From: Liolophura sinensis
Lineage: Eukaryota > Mollusca > Polyplacophora > Chitonida > Chitonidae
DNA length: 64,000 bases
Direction: 5' to 3'
Assembly (NCBI RefSeq): GCF_032854445.1
Contig: NC_088295.1
Coordinates: forward strand, 16,107,385 to 16,171,384
Part shown: one piece after another, positions 22,517 through 34,800 of the stretch
Numbering within the stretch: the first letter of the stretch is position 1
Layout of the letters: the number at the start of each line of letters is the position of its first letter
Made by a program: the position numbers and the translations under genes
The notes under the pieces: model-generated
Database searches by the model: none
What the model saw: only the letters and a program-made list of their open reading frames with translations
What the model was told of the DNA's origin: nothing

Positions 22517-22780
22517 TTTTATTTTATTGATTTGATTGGTGTTTTACGCCGTACTCAAGAATATTTCACTTATACGACGGCGATCAGCATTATGGTGGGT
22601 GGAAACCGGGCACAACCCGGGGGAAACCCAGGACCTTCCGCAGGTTGCTGACAGACCTTCTTACGTATGGCCGGAGAGGAAGCCAGCATGAGCTGGACTT
22701 GATCTAACAGCGACCGCATTGGTGAGAGACTCCCGGGTCATTATGCTGTGTTAGCGCGCCAACTGAGCCACGGAGGCCCT
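22517..22780 (-). repeat. Full-length tRNA-derived SINE with target-site duplication
   Basis: Complete 264-bp copy: tail TTGGTGTTTTACGCCGTACT, middle block, and tRNA-like head with A/B-box-like parts, ending CACGGAGGCCCT. Flanked by the perfect 12-base direct repeat ATGTGCACGGGA (22505-22516 and 22781-22792). The freshest SINE copy in the window. Confidence 0.88.
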
Positions 22781-22994
22781 ATGTGCACGGGAAGGTGTGT
22801 ACCATCCCAACCCGATTCCGCGGCAATATAATATTTTAGTTATGCTGAATACTAGATTACTGCAATGAATCTCCATATTCGGAACTTGCGTCGGAAATAA
22901 ATCTATCAGGTTTGCCACACTATTTTGATCATCTCTAGTATAGCTATCCGCTCAGGTGTGTAGACATATTCGCCCAGATGTGTGGACATATTCG

Positions 22995-23110
22995 CCCAGG
23001 GTGTGTTCACACTGTGGGTTCAGTTCCAGCTCGAACTAGCTTCGTGCGTGGGAAGATCTTGCAGCAACCTGTGGATGGCCGTGAGTTTCCCCCAGGGCTC
23101 TAATAGTAAG
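22995..23110 (+). repeat. SINE fragment, middle part
   Basis: GTGGGAAGATCTTGCAGCAA and GTTTCCCCCAGGGCTCT match the middle block of the main SINE. The 3' tail is lost. Confidence 0.5.
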
Positions 23111-23428
23111 TGGCGCAACATAAGCTCACAAAGTGCTGCGTACAGAAAATGGAGTACAAGTAACGAATATCGAATGCCGTGAGAGCCGATATCACCAAAG
23201 CCAACAAAACCCTTCACTGTGGATGACAGTTAATATGACTGCTCTCAATTGACTTGCTGTGAGATTCCAGTGAAAGATCGGCGAGGTGCATCAGGACGTT
23301 GGCAAGTTTTCCTACAAGGTATTGTCAAATTCAAGTTGTTTCTGTAGTCTTGTGCTCTTGATTTTCCAAAATCTACTTTTCAATTAAGCTTCCCGTAGTT
23401 GGTGTTAAAAATATTAATTCCCTTAATA

Positions 23429-24948
23429 ACTCTGTCAAAAAAGAAACGCAACCCCCGTGTTTTAGGGATTTTAATATTTAGTTTTAGGACAACTTTTTTC
23501 TTATTGAAGACAGAAGTCAGAAATTTGGCAGAATAATAATCAAGATGGTCATGTTTAAAACTGTCTTTTCAAAAGTCATCTCACAGACACCAGTTGCTCA
23601 CCAGGGGGCGTCTTCCTCAGTATCTCGTATGACCACCACGAGCTGCAATCACTGCACGGCATCTCCTTGGACAAGAACGGATAAGACGCCGGATTCTCTC
23701 CTGGGGAATGGCCCTCCACTCCTCCTGTAACGCAATGGCGAGCTGTTGAAGCGTCTGTGGAGGTGGCTGACGTTGACGCACGTGTCGATCCAGAGTATCC
23801 CACAGGTGTTCAATAGGGTTGAGGTCTAGTGATTTAGAGGGCCACGGCAAGACATTGGACGTTGGAATCCTGCAGAAAGTTCATTGTTGCACGTGCAGTA
23901 TGAGGCCTGGCGTTGTCCTGTTGAAAAAGCTGTGTCTGTCGGTCAATAATCGGGAGAAAGTGAGGCTGTAACACGTGGTTGATGTAACGTTGGGCTGTCA
24001 GGTTCCCTGGAACGATCACCAAGTCTTATTTCTGGTTGTACGAGATGGCTCCCCAAACCATAACACTGCCTCCTCCAAATCTGGTCCACCTGCCGGACGC
24101 AGATGGGCGCAAAGCGTTCATGACGTCTCCTATACACACACTGTCTTCCGTCGTGACGTGTCAAAAGAAAACGGGATTCATCAGAAAACCAGATGCGCCT
24201 CCAGTTTTGTAAAGTCCATATCCTTACGTTGTTGCACCACCTGAGTCGTAGGCGTCGATGTAAGGGGCGTAGTACAGGTCCAACAACTGGTCTACAGGCA
24301 CGTAAACCCGCTTCTTTCAGACGGTTCCTAATCGTTTGAGCCGACACTCTCCTCAAACCTGGTATTTGTGTGGCAGTCACGGTTGGTAGGGCATGCCGAT
24401 TACGCAGGTGAAGGACCGATCTTGAAGTGGGGTCGTGATTCTTGGCCTTCCACTTCTCGGGCGATCGTTGATCGAATTAAAGTTGTTGTAACGACTCCAA
24501 AGTCGGGATATCGTTGTTTTTGTGAACATTTAGGTGTCGTACAATAGTACCAAAACTTTCTCCGGCTTGAAGACGACCAATGGCGATATTTCGGTCGGCA
24601 GCACTCAGTCGCGGCATTTTACCGACTGCCTTTCGTCGACGAATGAATGAATAAAATACGAAAGCACATGGGCTTTTTATACACCCCCACACTATAACTG
24701 CCATTGACATGATTTGCATGTGAATGGTTCTGTGTGCGACCGTTAACAGGGTCAGTCCATGCGTTGTGACGTCATAAGCAATAAAATACACTTAGGAGAG
24801 AAAAGGCAGTTGTTTGGATGGTTATCTTCATTAAAAACGTGTATAATTTCATTACATTTGGCTGAAATTTAGTTTGGAAGCAATAACTTTATTCGAACGA
24901 ATTTTTGATATCCGAGGACAGGGGTTGCATTTCTCTTTTGACAGAGTT
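23429..24948 (-). mobile_element. Tc1/mariner DNA transposon, near full length
   Basis: Inverted ends ACTCTGTCAAAAAAGAAACG (left) and the complement of TTTCTCTTTTGACAGAGTT (right), each next to TA. About 1.52 kb, a usual size for Tc1 elements. The transposase lies inside on the minus strand and is frameshifted. Confidence 0.88.
23617..24617 (-). pseudogene. Tc1-type DD34E transposase, frameshifted
   Basis: From MPRLSAADRN at 24617 down to the stop at 23617 the minus strand covers a whole Tc1 transposase of about 333 codons, spread over several frames. Visible parts in order: N-terminal helix-turn-helix (IGRLQAGESFGTIVRHLNV), a GRPR AT-hook-like linker, WFSDESRF with the first Asp, QQDNARPHTA with the second Asp, and DLNPIEHLWD with the Glu. 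The D-to-E spacing fits the DD34E class. Breaks occur between the N-terminal helices and the linker, before VIVPGNLTAQRY, and after NFLQDSNVQC. It is not functional as read. The TIRs still look mobilisable in trans. Confidence 0.85.
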
Positions 24949-26160
24949 TAGTTAGGCCTACATATATTTCCTACGCTTGATACGTACACGGTGCCTGGAA
25001 GTTTAGAAGTATCTTACAGTTGTGGGATTAGTCCTACCCTCTGAATGTTTATATATTATTTTTTTTATACTTTTTTGGACAAGAATATCGAAGCGATCTA
25101 GGGCAGTAATTTCAATGTAATCCACCATTACCAAAACCCAGCACACCCAATGAGATAACCCACAGCCAAGAAAAAAAGAGAAAATATCTAAAACCCACAA
25201 AGTGGAGACTGTCCTCAGTTCGGGTTGAAGATGACATTCCCTGAGATTTGAGCTCTGTTAATACTAGACAGGCCTACTGACAAAAAGTATGGAAAGACCT
25301 AATTCAAAAAAAAATTTTGACATTAAATTCGTGAGTTTAGCACCTCCACTTTTATTACAACTATGTCAACCAATGATTTTCCAATAATTGCCGGTTGCTT
25401 GGTTTATTTATTCCGCTTGTTCTCTTACTGTAAATCATAGCAAAAAAGCTTGGCACAACCCACGACTTACGCATACATGTACATGTACTGTACGATGATC
25501 GCGTAAGATTTGCTCTGGGAGAAATTATCAACAATTTCATGTGATAGGCCAAGTTTGACAGCTTTGTGTACCATGAAGACCTGCTAATTGTGAATTCAGA
25601 CATATTATATCTGGTTTATTATTAACGTAATGTAATAACAAGACGAATGTTAGCGTTACATGTACTGAAAACAAAACTACAGGGACAGCTGGAGTCTGAA
25701 GGACAGCTGGAGTCTGAAGCCAGTGATCTCTACAAATAACGAACGGGAAAAGACGATGTTTCATTTTGATAGCTCTGGGGCCAGTTTCACAGAGATGTCG
25801 TACATGTACTTTTACACTTGCCATTTGCTTTATATAGCACTGAGTGGAGTTATGGAAATAGTTCCAGATAGGTATCCATGATAAGATCTGTTCATTCATG
25901 TCAGCAATGTATCCAAGTATCTTACTACTGATTGTAGTAATTTATTCCGGGCAATCTGGCTTCCTCCACCTATACACCTGCCCCCTCCCCTACCACCACC
26001 GCCGTCCACCGAGTAAGTGAAGCATTCTTGAAAACAGTGTTTAGCTGTTAACCAAATAAGCGATTACATTACTAGTGTTATTTATCTCACCCGAAATGTG
26101 TGTAAACATGGCTTAATGTCACAACTGAATTACTAAAAAAGTCATAAAAAAAGGACAGAA
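24949..26160. other. Non-coding stretch right of the Tc1 element
   Basis: No gene recognised. An 18-base direct duplication of GGACAGCTGGAGTCTGAA lies at about 25682-25717. Reading frames here show no family signature. Confidence 0.4.
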
Positions 26161-26534
26161 AATTAATATTTTTAAAGCTTTATTTACAGTCTTACGAAAT
26201 ATGTAACGTGTTTTTTTACAGATGGGTATAAGCAGCCACACCCAGCTACGGCAAAGTCAAATATCACATGCCTCAATCCTATAGACAATTTCTAACACGC
26301 TCATAACACGGATAATGCCATTCCAGGCGTTTGAATGACTTATATTCTGCCTCGCTGATTTAAACCACGTAATGCAAAACGTCATAAATTATTACAAATG
26401 TACAAATAAATAACCGTAAAAAATCCTCCACAAGAAGCTCGGTATACATAATTTCGTTCGCCAACGGGTAGTTTTCCAAACACTACAGAGGCTGGACGGC
26501 TGCATTGATACAGACATCACTTTTGACAGAACAT

Positions 26535-27541
26535 CTTCAGTATATCGTCATCTCTTCTTCAGTTCCCTACAATGATGGATTCTATCATCATCTGATAACA
26601 GAGCAAGAGATACCGACATCAATTCTGCTAGAAAACCCTCATGCATTATATTTTCATCTCTTGCCTCAACGTGTATTTTCTTGAGGTTATAAAGGTGATT
26701 AAAGAACAGAAATACCGAATATCTGATTTAAAAAATGAAATTTCATATATCTAGTAGAGACAGAAAAGACCCGGTTCGATCGTCCATTCTCAGGTCAGTC
26801 TGTTTCGTGGATTTTACAGCCGCAATAATACAGATATCAGACACACAACCTTTTAGACAGTATTGCCAATATGCATTTATAAAAAGGTAAAGTTGTTTCC
26901 TAATAAATGTTATATTTACCTTGTCCAAACAGCCATGGCGCGTTGTCATGTGTAATTATATATTTAGACTTATAGCTAATAGTTTCTCAAACACTATACA
27001 GTATATCATCAGGTTCCGAGGTAACACAAATTAATAGGAGGTGGGGCGGGGGGGGGGGGGGGTGAATGCAGATCTAGATTAACATTCATGTTCCGTGACA
27101 GTTTACACAGGCATCAAGTATAATGACAGGTAAATCCTTTCTGCTTTCCTCCAGCTGATCCATTAAACAATCTTCTCTCTTTCAACATTTATATAAGCGG
27201 TTATCTTAATGGCGGAGTTAACGGGTTGGCTGTCACCAGAATAGCGGAAATGTACTTCTGTTGTTCATAAAAGATTAACTCATCATATGGAATAGAACTA
27301 AGTCAGTGTTAACGGAATTAATGTTGCTAAAAGTCACAATTGTTTCCAACGTCAGAAACATTTGTCATATTCAGAAGAATACCGCAACACAGTTGTAGGT
27401 CCAGGTTTGCCCGACACCCGGGCTTCATGATCCTCCTCCAAGTACGTCTGCCCCGAACACGGAATCTGAGCGCGTCAGTGTCCGTCAGTAGGACGGCGCA
27501 GGACACTGAGAGCAGGGACACCACTTTGCAGTTTATGGTTA
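26535..27541 (-). pseudogene. Decayed cationic/EF-hand gene, copy 5
   Basis: Exon 1 relic at 27330-27541 keeps the TTTCCAG acceptor region and reads CAVLLTDTDALRFRVRGRRT and WRRIMKPGCRA in frame. The initiator ATG is ATA (27534-27536), and after CRA the sequence diverges so that the second Cys triplet and RRKR are lost. A shortened exon 3 relic (APWLFGQ, donor GTAAAT) lies at 26920-26949 and a degraded exon 4 relic near 26535-26600. No EF-hand 1 exon was found between them. Promoter-like remains (GATTATACAG) lie near 27945. Left member of a second, decayed divergent pair. Confidence 0.8.
27046..27062. repeat. Poly(G) run
   Basis: A near-pure G tract that may vary in length or be miscalled in assembly. 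Confidence 0.8.
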
Positions 27542-27999
27542 CTGGAAATTTAAATCAGTCGATGCAATGTTTAGATATAAGCACTAGTAGAGTAAGTTCT
27601 CCTGTCAAAATCAGTTAGATAGGCGAACAGAAAATAAACCATTGCCAGTAATAATCGAATGAACTTGTTCCAGTGTAATTAAGCAAAAAGAAGTTATTCT
27701 ACTAGAAAACGTCCAACAACAAGTATAAAAATCTAGACATAACTTTGAATCTGCACTTATAATTGTTAAAATTTATCAGTTAATATAAACTGATTTTACA
27801 AAGTTCAACACACTATAGGCCAATGGCGGGGTGGGGGTGGGGGGTGGGGGTGGGCTAGGGATGGTTTGACTCTTAGGGCACAGTTGTATAATACTTGTAT
27901 ATACTTGTTGTCACGTTGGGGAGTCTGGGGAGTTGTTGCATGGCATGGATTATACAGTCTGGCTTTCATGCTCAATGGGAAATTCCACTTTTTGAGGCC

Positions 28000-28542
28000 A
28001 GTAACGTGACAAACTGGGCGTGTCTTAAAATGCTTTAAGTTGGTTGACACATGTATAATTCTTGCTGTTCATTGGTTGGCTTATTTTATTCGAGCCTGTG
28101 ACTGGTATTCAGATTTTGAGCGCAGAAATCCGCGTGTTTGTTTATCCTGATAACAACATCCGCCAGCTTGGGTCCATGTGGTTATTTCACGAATGTAACT
28201 TCGGCCACCGCTGACCTTAATCATCCAGGATGTATACCCAATGCCCAAAAGTGTCACATTCTGGGGTTAAGGTCTGAGTACGATGGTTTGTGAAACCGTT
28301 AATGTTTTGGCAAACCCTGTGCACCCGACTTCTGACTAAAGCAGATGACGCTATATATTATCAATAATTTAAATAATGTTACGTATGTGGCGTGCACTGA
28401 TGACATATATACAACATAGTTAAGAGCATGCTATATTCACATGGCGCATAGGTTGAGGATTATACTTACAGGTCCTTCACAGAATATATCATGTTGTTAT
28501 GTATAATATAACACCATGTCTTGCTATTAACTAACCCCCCAT

Positions 28543-28611
<69 letters not shown>

Positions 28612-29100
28612 GCCTATGAAATGATCAGCCCCAAACATCGCACAGTTAATAGCAAGCCATAGTGTTATACATGTATTTACTAATAATGCATATACATGTG
28701 CTGTAAGCAATCTGTTACGTATCAGTTCAGGTCAGTGCAAAGCTTAAACAGTCTACTCTAGATAAGAATGGAGTAATGGGTTCTACAAGACACGAATGCA
28801 TCAGAGGTCACGGTTTGTTGTATTAAGTTACAGTGTTTTTCCCATGTCACATCAACTCTGTATCAATTCTCATAAGTCTCTGGAACTCCCGTTATCTGTT
28901 CACGTCTGGTAACCTAGTTACTTCGGTAAATAAACTCTTATTGTTTGGGCATCCTGGATTCCCTTTGCTCCTTTCCCATTGGTCAGCGTAATTAGAGACC
29001 GGACACAATCGATCGCCCAATCAGTCAGGCATTTAAATATTTTTGAACCCATATATTCAGAAACAAATTATAAACATGGAATGAAATAAAAACGTGTCTT
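28000..29100. other. Intergenic region of the decayed pair, left part
   Basis: Contains islands matching the intact pair's intergenic DNA: TTGCTGTTCATTGGTTGGC near 28065, CATCCGCCAGCTTG near 28155, and a block around 28950-29030 with GTAATTAGAGA and CGATCGCCCAATCAG. No gene. Confidence 0.5.
28499..28675. repeat. Palindromic repeat with (AT)n centre
   Basis: Left arm around 28505-28533 (CTTGCTATTAACTA) is the imperfect inverted repeat of 28644-28672 (AGTTAATAGCAAG). The middle holds an AT run of about 64 bases. Likely a hairpin-type repeat in which AT expanded. Confidence 0.6.
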
Positions 29101-29109
29101 TTTTGTGTT

Positions 29110-29930
29110 AAACTAAGCAATCTTATTGAACACCATTTATTGAGTTTAACAAGTACATATTAAGCCGAAGGCTTATATTGTGTACATAGTCATGGTACAA
29201 ATAACAACAAGTATCTTGTATATATAATTTATGTTAAAAGGTTTAGGTACTTCAGTGGACTGACATACATCATTGGTTATCGATTTATTACTTGTTTCCT
29301 TTACATTAAGAAAACTGTGCAAACAAATTGTTAGCGATATCATCACTGAATCCAACGTTTCTTATTTTTGGTCTGTCTCTCCGTAACGTAATGCTTAAGT
29401 TCCAAGAAATAGTGATGGGCAGTATCGGCTAGGGCGCCACAGCTACATCGAGGAGAATCAGAGACAAAATTGTTGAACAAATCATCATTTCGAATACTGC
29501 AGCCATTTCGTAAGCGACATAAATATATATATTAGAAAGTGTACTGCCTGTAGAACGCCAGTTTGGGGGTGTCACTTTTGAGTATAACTTCATTTTTTGA
29601 AGTTGATTTTATGATTCATTGTGATCGGTTATCTGTCTGATCGGTGCGGGTAAGGCATTTCAGTCTCTGGTATTTGCGGGAAAGAACGATTTGCTGAAAG
29701 ATGCGGTTTCTGCACATATAAGACGTTCAGCAGATACCTGAACGGACGTTGTACGAGTTCCTCGAGGAGGCTGTTTGGGGTAGAATCTGGTGAAGAGTAG
29801 AATTTCTCTGATGGTGGACAATTTTATGAAAGAAAAACAGACGGTGTATTCGACGACGTTGACTTAGTTCGAGAAAAATCGAGATCATCATGAGTTGTCC
29901 TGTTGATGCTAAAAAAACACTGGTCAATCA
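29110..29930 (-). mobile_element. LINE 3' fragment inserted in the decayed pair
   Basis: On the minus strand, frames show RRRIHRLFFFHKIVHHQRNS, then a KSFFPANTRDWNALP-like segment, and a terminal SPRCSCGALADTAHHY zinc-knuckle typical of Jockey/CR1 LINE ORF2 ends. 5'-truncated near 29930. Interrupts DNA that is continuous in the intact pair. Confidence 0.7.
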
Positions 29931-30004
29931 GAATCCCTTCTAACTATTGACATAATGTACTAAACTGTAACCCTCCGCTAACATCCCAGACCTGGACAGC
30001 TCGG

Positions 30005-30110
30005 ATTTATCACTGTGCTCAAGACATTTTCACTTTTTTAACAACCGCTATGTTTACGGGATGGAGGAACCGGAGTGCTGTTTGCAGAGCACCTCCATTC
30101 ACCAGTTGCG
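30005..30110. repeat. Degenerate SINE upstream of copy 6
   Basis: CACTGTGCTCAAGACATTTT and TTTACGGGATGGAGGAACCG match the element at 18449-18600. It directly abuts GACAGCTCGGATT, so the TATA box and first exon that should lie between are deleted. Confidence 0.5.
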
Positions 30111-30186
30111 AGGCTCCCAATATCTTACGAAGTGATATCTGGTATGTACAAGATCATTTATTTTGGAGTTCTTGTGTGTGTTGCCG

Positions 30187-30208
30187 GGGGGGGGGGGGGG
30201 GGGGGGTG
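30187..30208. repeat. Poly(G) run
   Basis: About 20 consecutive G bases; length uncertain. Confidence 0.8.
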
Positions 30209-30331
30209 GGGGCGCATTTTAGCACACAATTGAAAGGTAATTTTATTAATTGTCTTCTTTCTTTTTACAACTGGGTTCTCTTACGAATGAACAGAAAGTG
30301 GCAACAATAATAACCCGTTTAACTTTTCCAG

Positions 30332-30569
30332 CAACCATGAACTGCAAGTTGGTGTCCCTGCTCGCCGTGTTCTGTGCCGTCCTGCTGACGGACACTGACG
30401 CCCTCAGACTCCGTCTTCGGGGCAGCCGTATTTGGAGGAGGATCCAGAAGCCTGTGTGTCGGGCAGCCTGCACCTACACGTGCACGGCGGTGACGTCAGG
30501 CTCGGCGGCCCCGTCTGTGGTGTAGGGTGTCGGGAAGCCTGCAACAGGAGGAAGAGATCCCAAACTGAG
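30332..30569 (+). pseudogene. Cationic/EF-hand gene, copy 6 (frameshifted single exon)
   Basis: Exon 1 only. ATG at 30337, acceptor TTTTCCAG before it. Signal peptide, LRLRLRGSRIWRRIQK and the first three Cys are intact. Where copies 1-5 of the family read GGCCCCCGT-like sequence, this copy has one C fewer, so the frame shifts to a stop at 30523-30525. The shifted remainder still spells the second Cys triplet and the exon end AAACTGAG, but the donor is GTCTGT, not GTATGT. No EF-hand exons follow within 1.5 kb, and the promoter is gone. Either a recent pseudogene or, as read, a 62-codon peptide lacking the last three Cys. Confidence 0.8.
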
Positions 30570-30928
30570 GTCTGTTTTAAAAACGTCTCTTCTGTGTTAT
30601 TTGTCTATATATCCCCCTAAAGTGACAAGAAATGATTAAAGTGTTCCGTAATGATTTACTTTTCATCAAATGCAAACTAATCTTCGGCACCGATGACAGA
30701 CCATCGTCTTCATTTAACATAACATACCAATGTGTTAAATCTACAGGTAGATCTCATCCGAATCTCCTGTATTTGAAAATCTGTAATATTATGTAAATCT
30801 AGGTGTTATAAAGAACATTTGGATACTAATGAACCATGCATGATGGACGTTTCAGGTAAACATGAGCAAGACCGATTTCAAAACTGTACTTTGTCAATCC
30901 GAGTTATAAATTATGAGGTTATAATATG

Positions 30929-30934
<6 letters not shown>

Positions 30935-30990
<56 letters not shown>
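30935..30990. repeat. (AT)n microsatellite
   Basis: About 56 bases of AT repeats. Confidence 0.95.
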
Positions 30991-30995
<5 letters not shown>

Positions 30996-31073
30996 TAACA
31001 ATAATGTTATAGCAATGGTCGTATATATATACATTCGTACAACGAAAGAAATAAGCGCGCCCTAAAAAGTTTA

Positions 31074-31245
31074 TTTATGTATTTATTTCTCTAGTGTTTT
31101 GAGGCCGTAAAGAATATTTCACATGTCCGACGAAGGACAGCAGGTTGCTGTAGGGCCCTTCCCACATACGGCCGATGAGAGGGTCTTGAGAGGCTATGTC
31201 GCGCTCGCTCGCTCGCTCGCTTACCACTCGACCACGGATCCCCCC
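31074..31245 (-). repeat. Degenerate SINE with CGCT tetranucleotide run
   Basis: TTTATTTATGTATTTATTT tail, AAGAATATTTCACATGTCCG, then a tRNA-like end with ACCACGGATCC. A (CGCT)5 run lies at about 31200-31221 inside the head. Confidence 0.6.
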
Positions 31246-31890
31246 GTCTGGAATTAGTACCATATTATAACTTCCGTTTTCATTTCAGCGTAAATTAGGG
31301 TGTAGGCCTTTTTTCACTGTTGGTCAGGCCGTTTTGCCCTACAAGTGGAAGCTTGGTATGAAAATAATGGAAATTGTCCAAACTTTGGGCAGGTATGAGC
31401 TTTACTGATGAAGATTTGAAATTCTTAAAGACACAATGTGTCAGGGAGGGATGAGGTTGTGAGTGATGTCTTGTTGGCTCCCCTCTTTTAGGATAGGAAC
31501 GTTATTTTGTCGGTCTACCGATGTGAAGATTTTTTATAGCTGCGTTCAACCCCACAAGCTGGACATGGTAGGCACCAATGATTATTGACCACGGGATGTT
31601 TAGGGGGAGTTACAGCACTAAACGTTAACATTGTGGCTTACTGAAAATTAATTAGGGTCTGAGGCCGCCTTGCCTATGCTCAAATGTGGCGTTGAAAAGG
31701 CGAAGGGGAGGGGAACCGACAAATTCTTTGTCCAAGGCCTGGATTGAACTAGAACATAATTTATTGAGCTAGATCAGGTTGCCCTCTACCATGCAAAATG
31801 CACATCATAAATATAAATGAATCAAAACTGTCGTTTTAGTTAAAACATGTAAAACAAACGAACAACAAAGTATACTAGACGTTAAAATGG
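31246..31890. other. Non-coding stretch
   Basis: No supported gene or repeat seen. Confidence 0.4.
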
Positions 31891-34800
31891 TTTAATTTAT
31901 GAAATAAGACTTTCATTACAATATCATGAACAATGCCAGTATCAAATCTCAAACAATTCGTTCAAGTATATACATATTAATGCTTTATGTAATGGTACGC
32001 AAGTAAAGTGAGTTTTCATGTGACAAATTATGTTTATTACGGAACCATCCATGGAGGTTTTTCACACTTTTAACACGACTCTGTCTTTAAGCACCAATTA
32101 CACAACATGTTATAAAAATTTTTCCTATCACAGTCATACAGGCTCATTCGAATATATATCAGACAACAGGACGTTCAACTGGGCATAGTTAAGTCATGGT
32201 AAACAAAGCCATGGTTACAATACTCAAGGGTGTGTGCCTTTCATTTTCACTACCTTCCTATCAATACTAAGACAGTAAATCAAAAACGACTCACAGCATG
32301 TGTTATGTAAAATACCAATGGCATATACACCATCAATGCTTAACTCCCCTAAATATAAGACTTAGCAAATTAACCCATTCTTTGAACCACGGCTATGCAA
32401 TTAAATAAGTGAAATTCATTTTGGTGTCGGTGTATCGTTGGCTCTGGAAAAACCTGACCCTCTTCCCACCTACCATAAAATAAAACAAGAATTGTTTACT
32501 ACTTCAGTTTAACAGCGCCGACATTGATGTATTTATAGTGAGCACGGGTAGCCTGTAATATAGGCACCGTCAATATGAGATTTAAACACCGATAGCACCG
32601 AAAACGGAATTATTACATCATTGATTATAGATACATATCTGAAGCAATTTATACCAACAGAACAAACTGAATCTGAAATAAATCATGGCTATACTTATCA
32701 GTATATGTACAAGTAATCACAAAAACAGATACACATTATAAACAACTTAACTAGAAAACAAAACCATCTGTTTAGTTACATGCATCGTTATTCAAATCAA
32801 CCTTGCAGCTATGCTCTGAGAATAATGAAATCTAGCACGAAGTATAGTATAACAGCCACATAATTACAACTTATTTCATGACTTAATTCAGCTAACTACA
32901 TGTTCATCATAGGTAGTGTGTCTTGCTCGGGAAATAAAAGGATACCGTGACAAAAACATCGAAGATTTACACAAACTTTTTGTCCCCGTCAATTACGGGT
33001 GTATCGTTGTTGTGTATTTACGAATTCATACTGTATCTTTTATACAGTTATCTTTAACCGTTATCATTAGAATCCAGTTGCATGATCTACCACAAATCCT
33101 CTTCGACGCCGGGATAGTGCACGAAAGAGCACTTACAGCTCCGTGGTTTTATCAGGCTCAGAAGTCTAACGAGTAGTTTCACCAGCCAATCACATATTTT
33201 ATTTGCAAGACAACACTACAGAAATAATTTAACCATGATCCAGAAGAAGTTAAATTTGTATGAAAATGCACGGTTATATTTTATATATGTCTATGTTGAT
33301 AACTGATGGCGGCGTGTACATCTACACATGGCTTTTTCTCGCTTCAGAGATCAATGATGTATGGGGCTATTTGTACTTGTACAGCCAAAGTGATAGACCA
33401 GAAAACCTGTGCAAGCTGGTCGATTAACAGTCATCAATAAAAGACTGGACTGGAGTAGCGTGTTTAGGTAATCTGTATGCATCAAATCTGTTGAATTCGC
33501 AATACATTACCATATATTTCCCTCCTTAGATGTTTTGATTGGTGATGTATGCACAAATTCTGAGATTACTTCTACAAGAGGAACGTAATAAATTGCCCTG
33601 AATCCCTCATATTTAACTCCTATAATTTACAAACGCATTTCCTTGGATATTACATGTTCAATGTAAACGATTACATAATGACAGAGAGGATTGACTTGAG
33701 TGAAGGTTAATCACACAGTGAGACAAATTCTGTTTTAATTTTACTTAAGATAATATGCATCCAATTTCAGCTTAACGTCAAGTATTTTACTTGCTGAATA
33801 AATTCACTGATGAATAAAACGAATGTTATAACCTTCAAGTTGGTCAAAGACCTTTGGTTCATTTTTTATTTGTTTTTTGTTTTCAAGATTTATATTATTT
33901 TCACAAAGAATTTATTACTATAACAGTTGTCTAACATATAACCCCCCCCCCCTCATCCCTTGGTAAGTTGAATTTGAAGTCAAAAGGCCTATCTCATTAA
34001 GTAATAAATATCATATTGTAAATCTAAACTCACCCAGTGATCTAGTGAAATGTGAGGCTTGAGAAGAACCTGTTTTAAATATTGCTCAATCTGACAGGAT
34101 AATCCCTTAGTTTAATACCAATAATAAAATTCCAAATTGCATTATGACTATACAACAGCCACTGACAATACTATGTAATTCCACAACTCCAGAAATGGTT
34201 TCCAAGAACTACATCAAGTCAAGGACAAAAACATTACGATACACCAAAAGATACATAAGTACACGATTGTACACCTTGAAAGAAACAGAGAATCCACTCA
34301 AAAATGCAGCTGTTTGAATTGTTTAAGTAGAAATACATGTAATAAAGTATAAATAAGATCTTCGCAAAATTTTACACAGGTCCTTTTAAACACCAGAATT
34401 CTTCAGCTGTTGAATACAAAAGTAAATTTTTTCGACTTTATCAAATATTACATTGAAAAAGAAGAAAATAGCTGAAAGGGAATTACTCATTTACATAATA
34501 TTGAACAATATTTAACTACCTAATTTATTTCATGATCAATTCATTTCATCTCATCAGACAGAGCAAAGTTAATTAACCTGTATTCCATCTATTTACCTGC
34601 AAAAAAAAACTTAACACATATTCCTAGGTATAAAACAGACAAAAATTTGGAAGACATCGTAACGCTGCTAAGAACAAAACAGTGACAAATCTACTTGAGA
34701 AACAATGTTCCTGCTATGGTTGTCTAATTTTACATTCAATAAGATGTGGCTATTATTTGACTTTTTTAAACCACATCCACTTTATTGAAACACGGTAAAA

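Noticed and set aside
22700-22780. tRNA gene-like sequence
   Set aside because: It is the tRNA-derived head of a SINE, with no intact cloverleaf or separate terminator.
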